Origin: Uranotaenia lowii
Taxonomy: Eukaryota; Arthropoda; Insecta; Diptera; Culicidae
Assembly: GCF_029784155.1 (NCBI RefSeq)
Contig: NC_073691.1
Span: 137,590,409 to 137,654,408, forward strand
DNA length: 64,000 nucleotides
Reading direction: 5' to 3'
Position 1 is the stretch's first letter. Each line of letters begins with the position of its first letter. The notes beneath the pieces were generated by a model. That model was not told where the DNA came from and ran no database searches. It saw only the letters and a list, made by a program, of their open reading frames with translations. Shown in pieces: positions 25,448 to 35,797 of the stretch. The position numbers were made by a program, and so were the translations under genes.

Positions 25448-26370
25448 GTACCGTAATCACTTTTTTCGATATTTTTCGATTTTTTTCCTGTTAAGGGGAA
25501 TGTGGCATGTTTTATATTTTTAAAACCAGTACTCATATGAACGTAAAACATTGTTACAGAAATGTATCAGACTACTTTAAATTTGATTTAAAAATCGATT
25601 TCGTCTCTGCTCAGTATTTGACGCTTTGGGGTGACATTGATCAGTCTCTATTTTGACGGTTTTATCTAGTTTTCTTAATCATACAGGATACAAAACACCT
25701 TCATAATATTTACAAATGCTTGTTTATCAATTTTACCTTGCTATTTAAGGTTTTCTTTTAAAAATATTTATAATCGATAAAAGAAGAATGATGCAGCATA
25801 GATTTAGGGGCAAAAATTATAACAATTGATAAATAGTTTTAGCTTCAAAATACAAATGAAATTTTACCATTCTTTACATTCTCCCAGGCTCTCCCACTAA
25901 TTTTTTCTATTTTTTTCTTCAAAGTTGACCATTTGATTGAGTTCCTATCCATTTTTTTCAATACGGGCTTACTCTTGGAAAATGTCCTTACTTTTTGAAT
26001 ATAAAAAAAATAATCATTCAATGACTTTAAAAATAGCACTATAACTATACATATACAAAGCAAAACATTTGTTCTTTCACATTCAACAACCCATTTGCTT
26101 CTCAATGCTTTTTGGTATCATCAGGAGAGCTATTTGTTTGCGAGCCTTGGAAAAAATAAATATTTTAAGATTTTGAAGTTACATTTTTACTAACAGAAAA
26201 CAAATTTCATATACAAACCAGATTTTGTCTATTTGATACTTAATTTATACGCTTTAGAACGTAAAAAAACAGTTTTCAAAAATTCAAACTATAGACCGAG
26301 TTATTGATGATAATATGGAAAAATTTATGATTTGTTACCCCGGTGATCAAAGTTACCCCGTTTTAGGTAC
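25448..26370 (-). mobile_element. MITE, TACCGTAA family, inverted full-length copy
   Basis: An inverted, diverged copy of 60157-61098. Starting from its right end, the complement reads GGTAACTTTGATCACCGGGG. It then follows the other copy through GGGGTGACATTGATCAG-type sequence (near 25630) to the terminal TACCGTAA at 25449-25456. About 920 bases. No coding potential. Confidence 0.65.
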
Positions 26371-26805
26371 GCATTAGGGAGGTCGAGAAATAGGGTAAGG
26401 TTTCGGAATCAAAAACTTGGGAGCTGAAATCGTCTCTTGGCCTGCAAGCAGGCCCCATGGAAATTTAGGAAATGGTAAAAACTTTTAAATTGAATGGAGA
26501 TATAATCCCGATCATGAGAGCATATCAAAAGTATTACTCAAACCCCTCTCAACGAGATATAAATATCTTAATGAGCTATAGCTTCGGTATCAAAATCTTT
26601 AGTTGTTTTTTCTGTCTCATGTGGTGAGCTTGGAAAGCTTTCATTGGAATTTTTAAGCTCTCATTCCAATGCCTTAGGTAGGCGAGTATGGGGATACTTT
26701 ATTCCCTTTTCTTATTTCCATCATATCTTTTTGGGAAATTTTAGCAACTTTTGCATTTTGTGACAGCGTTCAAGTTTCATATGCATTTCAAGTTGATATG
26801 CTCCA
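26371..26805. other. Short repeat remnant and unassigned DNA
   Basis: At 26509-26535 the string CCCGATCATGAGAGCATATC matches the inner CCCGATCAGGAGAGCATATC of the element at 569-6572 (complement of 6094-6113), so a small piece of that family is present. The rest is unassigned. Confidence 0.4.
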
Positions 26806-26850
26806 AAAATAAGAACGATACATGAACATGAAAATAAGAACGATACATGA
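26806..26850 (+). repeat. Perfect direct repeat of 20 bases
   Basis: AAAATAAGAACGATACATGA occurs at 26806-26825 and again at 26831-26850, a 25-base period. It lies just left of the foldback with a tRNA-like loop. Confidence 0.85.
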
Positions 26851-26859
26851 GCTAGAAGC

Positions 26860-27128
26860 ATTTTCGGGAGACTTAAAAAAGTGATGAAAAGAATTACAGA
26901 AACATGAGGCATCAAAGAACGAAAGAACATAAGCAGTCAATATCATGAAATTTTCGAAAAAGATACAACGACTCACCGGCAGGACTTGAACCTGCAATCT
27001 CCGCTGCAGTACAACGGCGCGTTAGCCAATTTCACCACGGTGAACATGATGAAACTGGGGAACATGTTCTTTCGTTTTTTGATACCTCATGTTTCTCTAA
27101 TTCTTTCCATCACCTACGAAAATGTGAT
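26860..27128. mobile_element. Small foldback with tRNA-like sequence in its loop
   Basis: The left arm 26881-26931 is the inverse, with few mismatches, of 27064-27113. Weaker pairing extends the arms outward to about 26860 and 27128. The loop between them contains the tRNA-like sequence at 26971-27045. No target duplication was assigned. Confidence 0.65.
26971..27045 (-). ncRNA. tRNA-like sequence (Pol III promoter type)
   Basis: On the minus strand a perfect B box GGTTCAAGTCC (26982-26992) lies in a perfect T arm, GCAGG/CCTGC with a 7-base loop. A plausible A box TGGTGAAATTGG and a seven-pair acceptor-like stem TTCACCG/CGGTGAG are also present. An anticodon-like CTGCAGC would give GCA (Cys), but the anticodon stem does not pair properly and the D-arm register is off by one. 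A mature tRNA gene is therefore unlikely; a tRNA-derived SINE head or pseudogene is more probable. Confidence 0.6.
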
Positions 27129-27273
27129 TATTTTCAGGTACAAAGATGTACCAAGCGATTTCATAACATCAGTATTGAAATTCAACTACATATTTGCTAA
27201 TTTTTGAAACAGTCAATCAAAATTGAAAATTTCAAAGCATTACTAAAAATGAACAAAGCATTTTACACTTTGA
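27129..27273. other. Spacer between two foldbacks
   Basis: About 145 bases of AT-rich DNA with no recognisable feature. Confidence 0.3.
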
Positions 27274-27516
27274 TTACTGCACCCATAGAAGAGGTTGCAA
27301 AAATCCAATGCCTATTTAGCAAATCTCTGTGCCGATAATGCGCTGAAATGTGCACTGTGCCGAAGACGATATGTTTGAAAAACCGTAACTGGCATAAGGA
27401 CTCGGCTTCCAACTAAAATTATGCATGACCACTACATTGAAGCGAAACAAGAAAAACATTTTATGGGATTTCTTTCCTATTGGATAATTCACCCCAGAAA
27501 CAAGAAAAAAAAACTA

Positions 27517-27600
27517 CAGCGCCCGTAGGAAGAATTGAACTCAATTCACCAACTATATCGTCTTGCCAGTCCGACATGCTAACCAGTGTACTATTTGAGC
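27517..27600 (-). ncRNA. tRNA-like cassette in the left arm
   Basis: The complement reads an A-box-like AATAGTACACTGGTT (27582-27596) and a B-box-like GAGTTCAATTCT (27530-27541). It resembles the Asp/Glu type of tRNA front end (TAGTATACTGGTTA). It is the inverted counterpart of 30089-30171 but more decayed. No convincing cloverleaf forms. Confidence 0.5.
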
Positions 27601-27839
27601 TTCATGCAGGACGAGGGATATTTGTCATAGGGTTTCTGCCACCGAACAATCACAAAAAATCGCACGACGGTGGCTTCCCGGCGTTTGGCCGCCTTTCGAG
27701 GTAGTCCTTTGTCTTGCGATGGAAACGGCAAAGAGAACAGGAGTGAAGGAACGGGAAACCCATTGAATGAGAACTGTGCTTTGCTTACTGCCTGCTATTA
27801 CATACACACGCTACATATACACAGCTGCTAAAGCCGGAC

Positions 27840-28010
27840 AGCTTGGCCGTTGGTTGTTTGCCGGTAGATTGAATTGAAGCAATGGTTTTTTTGTTGCTTT
27901 TACTGCATACACACGCACAGCTTAGCCGTGGTAGTTTGCCGGTGGATTGAAGGGATTGAATTAGAAGGATGTTTTTGTTGTTGCTTTTGCTACATTCACA
28001 CGCACAGTGC
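27840..28010 (+). repeat. Subterminal tandem repeats, left arm
   Basis: About two units of 75-90 bases, each with AGCTTGGCCGT or AGCTTAGCCGT, TTTGCCGGT(A/G)GATTGAA, a T-rich run, TTGTTGCTTTT(A/G)CT and CA(C/T)ACACGCACAG. The same unit recurs inverted in the right arm. Confidence 0.7.
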
Positions 28011-28708
28011 TCGGTTGGCTGGCTGCCTGGTGTTGGCCGGTATTTATTTCCATCCTTCTTCGTCTTGTGATGCGATAGGGAGGGACGTGAAAGCGTTTTT
28101 ATTTTGTTTCTTTCATACATACGCAATTCGGTTAACTTGTGAGATTAATGCCAGTGGGAGCAAATCGAATCAGCACCGGTCGCGTTATCTTCTTGTACCA
28201 ATGATGCTATGTAATAGACTACACACCATTGGCACAGAGGCTGAATTTTGGGTGTGTGCGTAGATACCACTCAAAACATATTTTGACATTGTTGGAACAT
28301 GCTTGAATCTCAAATTTACCTCAAAATATGCGAATATGTAAAACAGTTCTATTTAATGTTTTCATATTGATTAACTTTACCCTTGAAACACTGGGAGGTA
28401 GCAGAAATGGTAGTATTGAAAGCATACACCCAAAATTTAGCCTCTGTGCCAATGGCGTGTAGTCAATTACATAGCGTCATTGGTACAAGAAGATAACGCG
28501 ACCGGTGCTGATTCGATTTGCTCCCACCGGCATTAATCTCCCAAGTTAACCGAATTGCGTATGTCTGAAAGAAACAAAATAAAAACGTTTGCACGTCCCT
28601 CCCTATCGCATCACAAGACGAAGAAGGATGGAAATAAATACCGGCCAACACCAGGCAGCCAGCGAACCGAGCACTGTGCGTGTGAATGTAGCAAAAGCAA
28701 CAACAAAA

Positions 28709-29646
28709 TGTGTGTTCAATGGAAGTTAGTCGAAACAGGTTGAAATAGGTCGAAACAAGTAGGAATGGATTTGGACAGTTGGTAATCTGTCTCTTTCCAA
28801 TTGACTTCGACCGATTTCAACCAGGTCGTCCGTTGAACATACTTACACTAATACTAATGCGTGTTTTGTGTGTTTTGCACACGAATTTCTAAACAGACCG
28901 AAACAGATCTCGCGAAAATTTAGACGCGTATCGTAACGGGCTAGAAAACAAGCTTATATGCATGGAATCCTTAAATGTATTGAAATAAAAAATTTCGTAA
29001 TATTAAATGAGACTGAAAAAGCGATGATGGGACAATCTGGAATTATTTTCCCATGCATCTGCAGAGTTCCGCGACATTTTGGCGGTTTGCTTTTTGTGGA
29101 CGTGTTCACATTAGTAGACCATCTTGGTCTTAGCCGTCCGCAAACAAAAAATGAATAACAAAAATTGCGTGGACGTGTTTCAAACGCATTCGAGAGGTAA
29201 AACCATTAAATTTCTTAAAATAAGATAACTTTATGACAAGTTTTTATTTCATTCATCCCCCCCGGGGCAAGTGCAAACGTCTTCTACCGCACAGCACAGG
29301 AATAATTGCAGGAAGAGTTAGCACAGCAACAATCCCACCGACTCGAAACACACAGAACCGACTGCCGACTGAATACAAGCATCCAGAGCACTTGACGAGA
29401 ATGAAATGGCGAAAACGAAACAAAAACATGCTCTCTGTCTGACACACACGTTGCATGTGTGTTAGTGTGGTAGAAATGAATCCTGCTTTCGAGCTGGATC
29501 GGTTTCGACTAGTTTCGATCGATTTCAACTTGCTCCGTTGAACAACGACCAGACCTGTTTCGACCAAAACATGAGCCCGTTGAACAACGACCACTTGACA
29601 GAAACTAGTCGAAACCAATCGCTACTTACGATTGAACGCAGCTAAA
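28709..29646. mobile_element. 938 bp insertion splitting the right arm
   Basis: Comparing the arms shows the right arm stops at 28708 and resumes at about 29647 in register. The inserted piece begins TGTGTTCAATGGAAGTTAGT and ends with the inverse of GCGTTCAATCGTAAGTAGC, giving short imperfect terminal repeats (G-GTTCAAT-G). Its ends are rich in the words GTCGAAAC, GTTTCGAC and GTTGAAC, in both orientations near both ends, as in foldback-type elements with subterminal arrays. No coding sequence or clear target duplication. Confidence 0.6.
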
Positions 29647-29870
29647 AATATCCTTCTAATTCAATCCATCGGCACCGGCAAACCACGGCCAAGCTGTGCG
29701 TGTGTATGCAGTAAAAGCAACAACAAAAAAAACATTGCTTCAATTCAATCCACCGGCAAACAACCACGGCTAAGCTGTGCGTGTGTATGTAGCAAAAGCA
29801 ACAACAAAACCATTCCTTCAATTCACCGGCAAACAACAACCGGCCAAGCTGCCCGGCTTTAGCAGCTGTG
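29647..29870 (-). repeat. Subterminal tandem repeats, right arm
   Basis: Three inverted units of the 75-90 base repeat, each with CACCGGCAAAC, GGC(C/T)AAGCTG(T/C), TGTATG(C/T)AG(C/T)AAAAGCAACAAC-like content. There is one unit more than in the left arm, so copy number differs between arms. Confidence 0.7.
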
Positions 29871-30088
29871 TATATGTAGCGTGTGTATGTAATAGCAGGC
29901 AGTAAGCAAACACAGTTCTCATTCAATGGGTTTCCCGTTTGCTTCACTCCCGTTCCCTCTCCCGTTTCCATCTCAAAACAAAGGAATACCATGAAAGAAG
30001 GCCAAACGCCGGGAAGCCTCCGTCGTGCGTTTTTTGTGATTGATCGGTGGCAGAAATCCTATGACAAACAGCCCTCGTCCTGCATGAA

Positions 30089-30171
30089 GCTCATATAGTA
30101 TACTGGTTAAGATGCCGGACTGGCAAGTCGATTTGAATGGTGATTTGAGTTCGAATCTCCTCACGGCGCTG
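30089..30171 (+). ncRNA. tRNA-like cassette in the right arm
   Basis: An A-box-like TATAGTATACTGGTT lies at 30094-30108 and a B-box-like GAGTTCGAATCT at 30147-30158, 38 bases apart, within range for a polymerase III internal promoter. The order and wording resemble tRNA-Asp/Glu. The acceptor and anticodon arms do not close well, so this is a tRNA-derived promoter cassette and not a functional tRNA. Confidence 0.6.
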
Positions 30172-30421
30172 TGTTTATTATTTTTATTTTCTTGTTTCTG
30201 GGATGGATTATCCAATAGGAACGAAATCCCATAAAATGTTTTTCTTGTTTCACTTGAATGTAGTGGTCATGCATAATTTTGGTTGGAAGCCGGGTCCTTA
30301 TGCCAGTTACGGTTTTTCAAACATGCCGTCTTCTGCACAGTGCACATTTCAGAGCATTATCGGCACAGAGATTTGCTAAAAAGGCATTGGATTTTTGCAA
30401 CCTCTTCTATGGGTGTAGTAA

Positions 30422-32006
30422 CACTAATCAGAACCTTCTTCAGTTTCCGGATACAAAATTATCGAGATGTTCATATAATTTCTATCATCACAGTTACTTG
30501 TCACTTCGATTACTCTTCTACCCTTTCTGAAACTTCAGGCTAGAGAAGGCTTGCGGTACGAATAACGAGATCGTGTTGATTCTAAAGCGTAACATCACTC
30601 CTTACATTGTCCGTCCTATAACTAATAGTTTACTTTAGTTCATGGGGGTGGAAATTCACACCATTGACATATGGCATGAGATGCACTTCCTCATTCAGGT
30701 CATGTAACCGATTACCAACTAATCATCTCCGCCTGCTTCTTCTGAGAAAGAAGGGCATTCAATTTTCCTAGCATGTTGATGCACTTCCTTTGCTCTTGGT
30801 TTCCGGTTCTGAGAGGATGCATTCTGTGCCTATAGTGAATCTTCCAATCAGCAAGAGATTAGGGAAAAATTGTTCTCGGTTCTTTCATAGTTGCATCGAG
30901 CAGAAAAAAAAGAAGCAGAGCGCTCGAAACGACGAACGTTACCCCGGGAACTAACTACAAGAGGGCATAATTCATCTCAATTAGCTCGATAATGAAGGCT
31001 GCTATTTAAAGTTTGTAATTAAAAGCTGTGTTCCTGAGCAATGCTGGAACAAAATATGAGAAGATTGCCAACGTTCAGCGGTCTGCAGAGGTGGAATTTC
31101 ATTTTCCTGACCCGGGGCATATTTCACCGAACCGCAACCAGGAATGTCAGTTGGCGGATTCGTTGGCAACACCCGAGCTTCAGCGTTTTCGACAAAGGTT
31201 CGCAGTTAATGGTCTTCCTCAGCCCTCCCACACTAGAAGACATGACTTCAAAGGTCATTCCTTCGAGTAAATTGAAATAACAGGCACTTCGATTTTCAGT
31301 ACCATACTCATTTTGCTATCTTTTGTTACACAATCCACTATATTATAATCCTTATTTGAATTCCAAACTAAATTTATTCTCGTTTCTCTACCTTTTAAAT
31401 TCTTCACTCTCAACCCATTATTTTTTCCATCCGATCAATGATAGTACCGAAACTGTAAAATGTTATCTCACTTCTTTTACATAAATCTTTTTATTTTGAA
31501 AAATTTTAATCTTTTCTAGAGAAAATTTTAATCTTTTGTAGTAGAGCTCATACAAAATCGGAAGGATTTTGCGATGCTAGTGCCAGCCAATGAAATCGTA
31601 GCTATAGAATTGCACAGTTGTGACTTGAGAAAATAAATTTCTTTATTTTTATATAAAATTAATTTGAGGTTTGCATTCCTCGAAAATCCATTTTTTTTTT
31701 ATGAAACAAAAGCTGGCAGCTCTTCCATCGACGATCAAAAGTTAAAAAGATGAAAAGGTAAAAGATGAAAACTTATATTGCTTTCCGCAGGCAAAAGCTG
31801 ATGATTTCCTTCTTTCAGCACGTTGTGTTTCAAATGCTCGAATGTCTGTTAAGTGTTTGTTTTAAAACATATTTGAAGGTTCTTTTTTTTTATTTCGATT
31901 ATAGTCGTTTTACCATCTTTATGGCATTCGTGACTTTATCAACGTTGCAGTTGGCGGATCGTTATTGAAAAACTATCCGGTACAACTGTGTTCGATGTTT
32001 ATTTAC
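30422..32006. other. Unassigned sequence with one GC-richer block
   Basis: At 30890-31270 composition is less AT-rich, and two overlapping plus-strand frames (31028-31270 and 31041-31280) stay open for about 80 codons. Neither shows a domain and they cannot both be real. They could be part of a host exon or chance. The rest is AT-rich and featureless. Confidence 0.3.
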
Positions 32007-32008
32007 TC

Positions 32009-32036
32009 TTGGGCTCGAACTCGCGGACAGAAGGTT
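32009..32036 (-). repeat. Truncated SINE copy
   Basis: The string TTGGGCTCGAACTCG followed by GGACAGAAGG matches the B-box end of the SINE at 7310-7470. Only about 28 bases are preserved before T-rich sequence. Confidence 0.5.
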
Positions 32037-32927
32037 CTTTTTTAATTTTTTTAATTTTCTTTAACTTTCCTGTAAATCAAACCTCTCCTGACGGACTCAT
32101 ATCCAATGGAAAAAAAACACCAGATTGAAAAATAAATAAATCGGATTTCTTAAATCAATTAAAGATTGTATCAGAAACAAGCCATGAATAATTTTTTTTT
32201 TTTAAAGTTATGATAATAATTGTTAATTCTTAATTATCTTAATTTACGTTTCTTTTCTTAATTTTCAATTGAAGGGATGTTTGAAAAATTTCGCGCTGAT
32301 ATCTTGAATTTGGAAATATATTCATTCACGGTTTGAAATGTGAATTTTCTGGTAGTAAAAATCAATATTCATTCCTCCCTGAAATTTGTACTCGTTTCAG
32401 CCTCTTGAGTATTAATTTGACACTCCTGACTAAAATGTATCTCTCTTGTTTCCTAACTGATTTATACAAAAATCATAGTTCCGGAAACCGCGAAATGTAG
32501 CTCAAATAGTATTTTCAGAATATATTCACCTAAAACACTTCAGTTTTTCCGTTATTCAAAGTCTTAATGAAAATCCGAAAAACATGCTTCGAAAAGAAGA
32601 TCAGCTACGAAATGCTAAAAAAAATCACTTAGTGTCCAAGAAAGCAGAAGTTGGAAGCTAAACGTTGCACTTTTTTTTTATTTTTAAAGATCATAACTAA
32701 AAAAAATGTTGAACGTGATGTAAAAACCGTACTTTTCAATCGATGAATCGTCAAAACTGTTTAAGTTGCACACCAGATACATTTTGTAAATAGGCTTGGA
32801 AAGTGTACGTATTATCGCACATTTTTTAATTTGATTGTCAAAATACGAAACTCAGAATTTTTGACGAATTTTTCGAACCCTAGCGGTTTTTCGAACCTTT
32901 TGTCAATCAGCAATTTCTCTGTGACCT
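32037..32927. other. No recognisable feature
   Basis: AT-rich with many homopolymer runs; nothing identifiable. Confidence 0.3.
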
Positions 32928-33131
32928 ACACTCAAAATAATTTAGGAATTATTTTTGCGGGATTTTTCACGTAAACTAACATTTTGTTGCGTCATATCGA
33001 ATCTACGTGAATCTTGTAGTAACCACAGTGTTTCAAGTGCGCCCTCGTAGTAGGACTACTTTACTTCAACATAGTTGCCTCATGAATTTCACGTAAAATC
33101 TAAGTGGATGCTTTAAATCGGTTTTGAGTGT
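32928..33131. mobile_element. 204 bp MITE with ACACTCAAAA termini
   Basis: It begins ACACTCAAAATAATTTAG and ends with the inverse of ACACTCAAAACCGATTT. A second inverted pair, TTTCACGTAAA near 32968 and 33091, lies inside but in direct orientation. No coding sequence. The target duplication is not clear. Confidence 0.6.
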
Positions 33132-33537
33132 TTTTTTTTTCTCAAATTCTTATAGGAAAATGTCATGCTGCTGACTTGTTCGTTCTAGAAAAAAAGCAGT
33201 TGAGAAAGTTGTGTTTAGTTTTCGCTGGTATTACACCGAAAACCGCTACTTCTGCCAGTTGTCTCAGGATTATTTATAAGGTGAGTTGACGCTACGAGAC
33301 ATCCCTTTGCGGAAGGTTGGCGTTAGGCTTGCGGATCAAGTAAGTCCGGGTGCCTTCCGGGATTTATAAGAAAACGAATCCTCGACTGATCCGGTAAAGG
33401 AAACTTCATTCACTATTCAGAAATTTTTTATTTTATTCCACAGGAAAACACAATCGAACCAGGCACGGATTGCGGATTGTTGCTGTCTTTTTTTCGTGAT
33501 AAAGTGTTGGTGTAAAATTCGGTTTGTGTTGTGCAAA
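33132..33537 (+). other. Probable 5' untranslated region of the RTE-like element
   Basis: From about 33190 composition becomes less AT-biased and continuous with the ORF that starts at 33538. No boundary or target duplication was found, so the element's 5' end is approximate. Confidence 0.4.
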
Positions 33538-34737
33538 ATGAAACGATCTGGAACTTTGGCGACGACTTTTAGCATGAAAACACGGACACGAATTGGAACT
33601 TGGAATGTTTTAACCCTTGCTCAACAAGGCAAGCTGGCTCAACTTGCTGGAGAAACTAGCCGCCTCAAGCTTGAAATTCTGGGACTGAGCGAAGTCCGTT
33701 GGCCTAACACTGGAGAACACAAGACACGGTCCGGGAAAGTCCTGCTTTACTCTGGCATACGAGGAAAACATGCTACTAGGGAACGAGGAGTTGGTTTCCT
33801 GTTAAGCCCGCTGGCCTACGCGGCTCTCATTAGATGGGACCCGATAAACGAAAGAATAATCGTAGCCAGATTTAGGACACGGGTTAGAAACCCTACAATG
33901 GTCCAGTGTTATGCGCCAACTGACGTTGCCGATTTGCAGGAGAAAGAGCAGTTTTACAGTCAACTAAACAGCGTGGTAGAGAGAATTCCGAAGGGTGACA
34001 TTCAAATCCGTTTGGGCGACTTCAACGCAAAGATTGGCTCCGACAATCAAGACCTTGAGCGCATCATGGGGCGCCATGGCCTAGGACAGATGAGCGAAAA
34101 TGGAAAGCTGTTTGTAGAATTTTGTGGCAACAACAACATGGTGATCGGTGGATCGCTCTTCCCCCATCGACCAGCACATAAGGTCACTTGGGTATCCCGA
34201 GATGGCCGAACAGAAAATCAAATTGACCACATCTGCATCAGCCGAAAATGGAGAAGGAGCCTTCTTGATGTCCGCAACAAACGAAGCGCAGACATTGCAT
34301 CTGACCATCATCTCGTCCTTGGCGAGATACGATTGAGAGTTGCATGTGTCCAACGGCGCGAGGAGAAAGTCGGGTGTCGATACGACGTCCGCCGGTTGGA
34401 GAATCAAGAGGTGAAAAGGGCATACGTTGAACAGCTAGAAGCCCGAGCCTCGGAGCTGCCGACAGACGGAACAGTCGAAGAACAGTGGTGTGGAATCAAG
34501 AATGCCTTTATCACGACGAGCCATGGTACTCTCGGTAAAGTTTGTAGAAGAAGAAGTGAATGGATGTCGGATGAAACTTGGAAGATGGTCGATGATCGGA
34601 GAAAGGCGAAAGTCGGAATTGAGCAGGCATGTACCGGGTCAGCCAAAGCAGTCGCCCGCTTACGATATGCGGAGCTGGAAAAGGCAGTTAAACGTGCTTG
34701 TAGACGAGACAAGAGACCACTTCAGTCCTTGGAGTAG
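33538..34737 (+). pseudogene. RTE-like retrotransposon, endonuclease half only
   Basis: The frame encodes 399 residues of an apurinic/apyrimidinic-type endonuclease, the N-terminal part of a non-LTR retrotransposon polyprotein that nicks target DNA for target-primed reverse transcription. Seen motifs in order: GTWNVLTL (catalytic Asn), LSEVRW (Glu), QCYAPT, GDFNAKIG (Asp/Asn) and SDHHLV (Asp/His). All expected active-site residues are present with no internal stop. The style of sequence (IGTWNV, EVRW, YSG, PINERII) is that of RTE/CR1-like proteins annotated as craniofacial development protein 2-like. The reverse transcriptase is missing: about 80 residues after the endonuclease the frame runs into a mariner fragment in the opposite orientation at 34738. 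ATG 33538 was chosen because the endonuclease fold starts shortly after it. Confidence 0.8.
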
Positions 34738-35396
34738 TGGCTTGAGGCCAAATCCGGCCAGAAGATTGTTGGGACGTTGTGGTTCTTCCGAAGAGGAAGC
34801 AGCCACTTCTGGAGGCACTTTTTCGTGTACACCTGTCCGTTCATCGTGTCCTGGGACACGAAAGGTGCACTCCGCTTCCCGCACGTGCAGTAGCTTGCCA
34901 AACCAGGAATTTCTTCACAAATTTGGATATCTTCTGAATGCGGATATGCTCCTGAACGCTGAACTTATCCTTGGCCTTGAAAAACAGGTGGCCGGGGATC
35001 TGTTTGAAGTCGACCTTCACATATGTTTCGTCGTCCATGATATAGCATTCAACTTTCGTCAGCATTTTGAGGTACAACTTCCTGGCACGGGTTAGGTGGA
35101 CTTGTTCTGTTTCTCGTTGAGATTAGGGACCTTTCGTACCTTGAACGTTCGAAGCCCAGCCTTAGGCGTTCGGGTTTCGGTTGAAGGCTCCAACCACGCG
35201 GTTGTGATTTTTGGTGTTGAACGGAATACTTTTTTCTTCACTTCTGGGCTTCCGATCGGAGGTCAATCGTTCCTCGAATCGCTTAATCACTAGCGACAGC
35301 GCGGAATTCGCGGTTACCAACGTTTTAGCTATGATACTTGTTCTCCTGATCAATGCGAAAGATTTTATCACGCCCGAGTTGTTCTTTCGACTCCAT
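34738..35396 (-). pseudogene. Mariner-type DD37E transposase fragment
   Basis: The minus strand from an ATG at 35394-35396 encodes, with at least two frameshifts, a relative of the transposase at 11344-12154. Readable parts are LVIKRFEER near the N-terminus, MDDETYVKVD with the first catalytic Asp (about 35020-35035), and FWPDLASSHY with the second Asp (about 34742-34771). The C-terminal third, including the catalytic Glu, is absent because the sequence stops at the junction with the RTE fragment at 34737/34738. It is a dead copy and more decayed than the one at 11.3 kb. Confidence 0.75.
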
Positions 35397-35551
35397 TTTC
35401 GCGAATTTTGATCACAGGACTTTAAAACTTGCAGGATGTAAACAATGCACTATGAACTAAATCCACCCAACTTTTCATTCAATTCTACCCAACGGTTAAA
35501 AAGTTAGAGCAATTTCATAGTGTGGCTATTTCCTCGAGGACACCCTTTACA
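35397..35551 (-). other. 5' flank of the DD37E fragment
   Basis: Upstream of the transposase start on the minus strand. A terminus could lie near 35540, where a different repeat begins, but no inverted partner survives to confirm it. Confidence 0.35.
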
Positions 35552-35797
35552 AGCATATTTTTGTTATGACCTTTAGATTTCCCACCTATGCAATTTACGG
35601 GTGCTTGTTTAATTATGTAAGTATATTTTTTTGAGCTAGTTATACTAACACAAAATACGATGCATACATAAGTGAAAAACGTACAGAAAAATACGCGTAC
35701 GCAAAGCTACGACGATGACAGTTGGATTGAGATTTTTATCTCAATACACAGCTGAGATATGTAGAGTGGTCCACGTTACCCCATTCTCCCCTAATTG
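35552..35797 (+). repeat. Copy of the right end of the 1583-6024 repeat
   Basis: Direct copy of about 5757-6030. Matching blocks include GCATATTTTTGTTATG, TTTAATTATGTAAGTA, ACGATGACAGTTGG(A/T)TTGAG and the end CCCCA(T/C)TCTCCCCTA. It abuts the mariner fragment. Confidence 0.65.

Larger units (their letters stand above)
27274..30421. mobile_element. 3.1 kb foldback element with tRNA-like cassettes
   Basis: The left arm 27274-28260 is matched inverted by 28425-28708 plus 29647-30421. The ends read TTACTGCACCCATAGAAGAG at the left and the inverse of TTACTACACCCATAGAAGAG at the right. A 165-base loop (28261-28424) separates the arms. The right arm is split by a separate insertion (28709-29646). 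Each arm has three zones: an outer unique zone, a tRNA-like cassette, and an inner zone with two or three ~75-90 base subrepeats. Those subrepeats contain TTGTTGCTTTTGCT and CACACGCACAG. Open frames of up to 129 codons across the subrepeats have repeated CACVCSKSNNK-type translations and are probably by-products. No transposase is present. Confidence 0.8.

Noticed and set aside
26971..27045. Functional tRNA-Cys gene
   Set aside because: B box and T arm are perfect, but the anticodon stem does not pair and the D arm is out of register, so a tRNA-derived repeat is more likely.
27785..29992. Cysteine-containing repeated frames (CACVCSKSNNK) that could pass for a small secreted protein family
   Set aside because: They coincide with the foldback's subterminal repeats, appear in both arms on opposite strands, and overlap frames on the other strand; no signal peptide is convincing.
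31028..31280. Host exon in the GC-richer block
   Set aside because: Two overlapping plus-strand frames are equally open, neither has a recognisable domain, and no splice sites could be tied to either.
34841..35077. Independent gene on the minus strand
   Set aside because: It is the middle of the frameshifted mariner transposase, recognisable by MDDETYVKVD.
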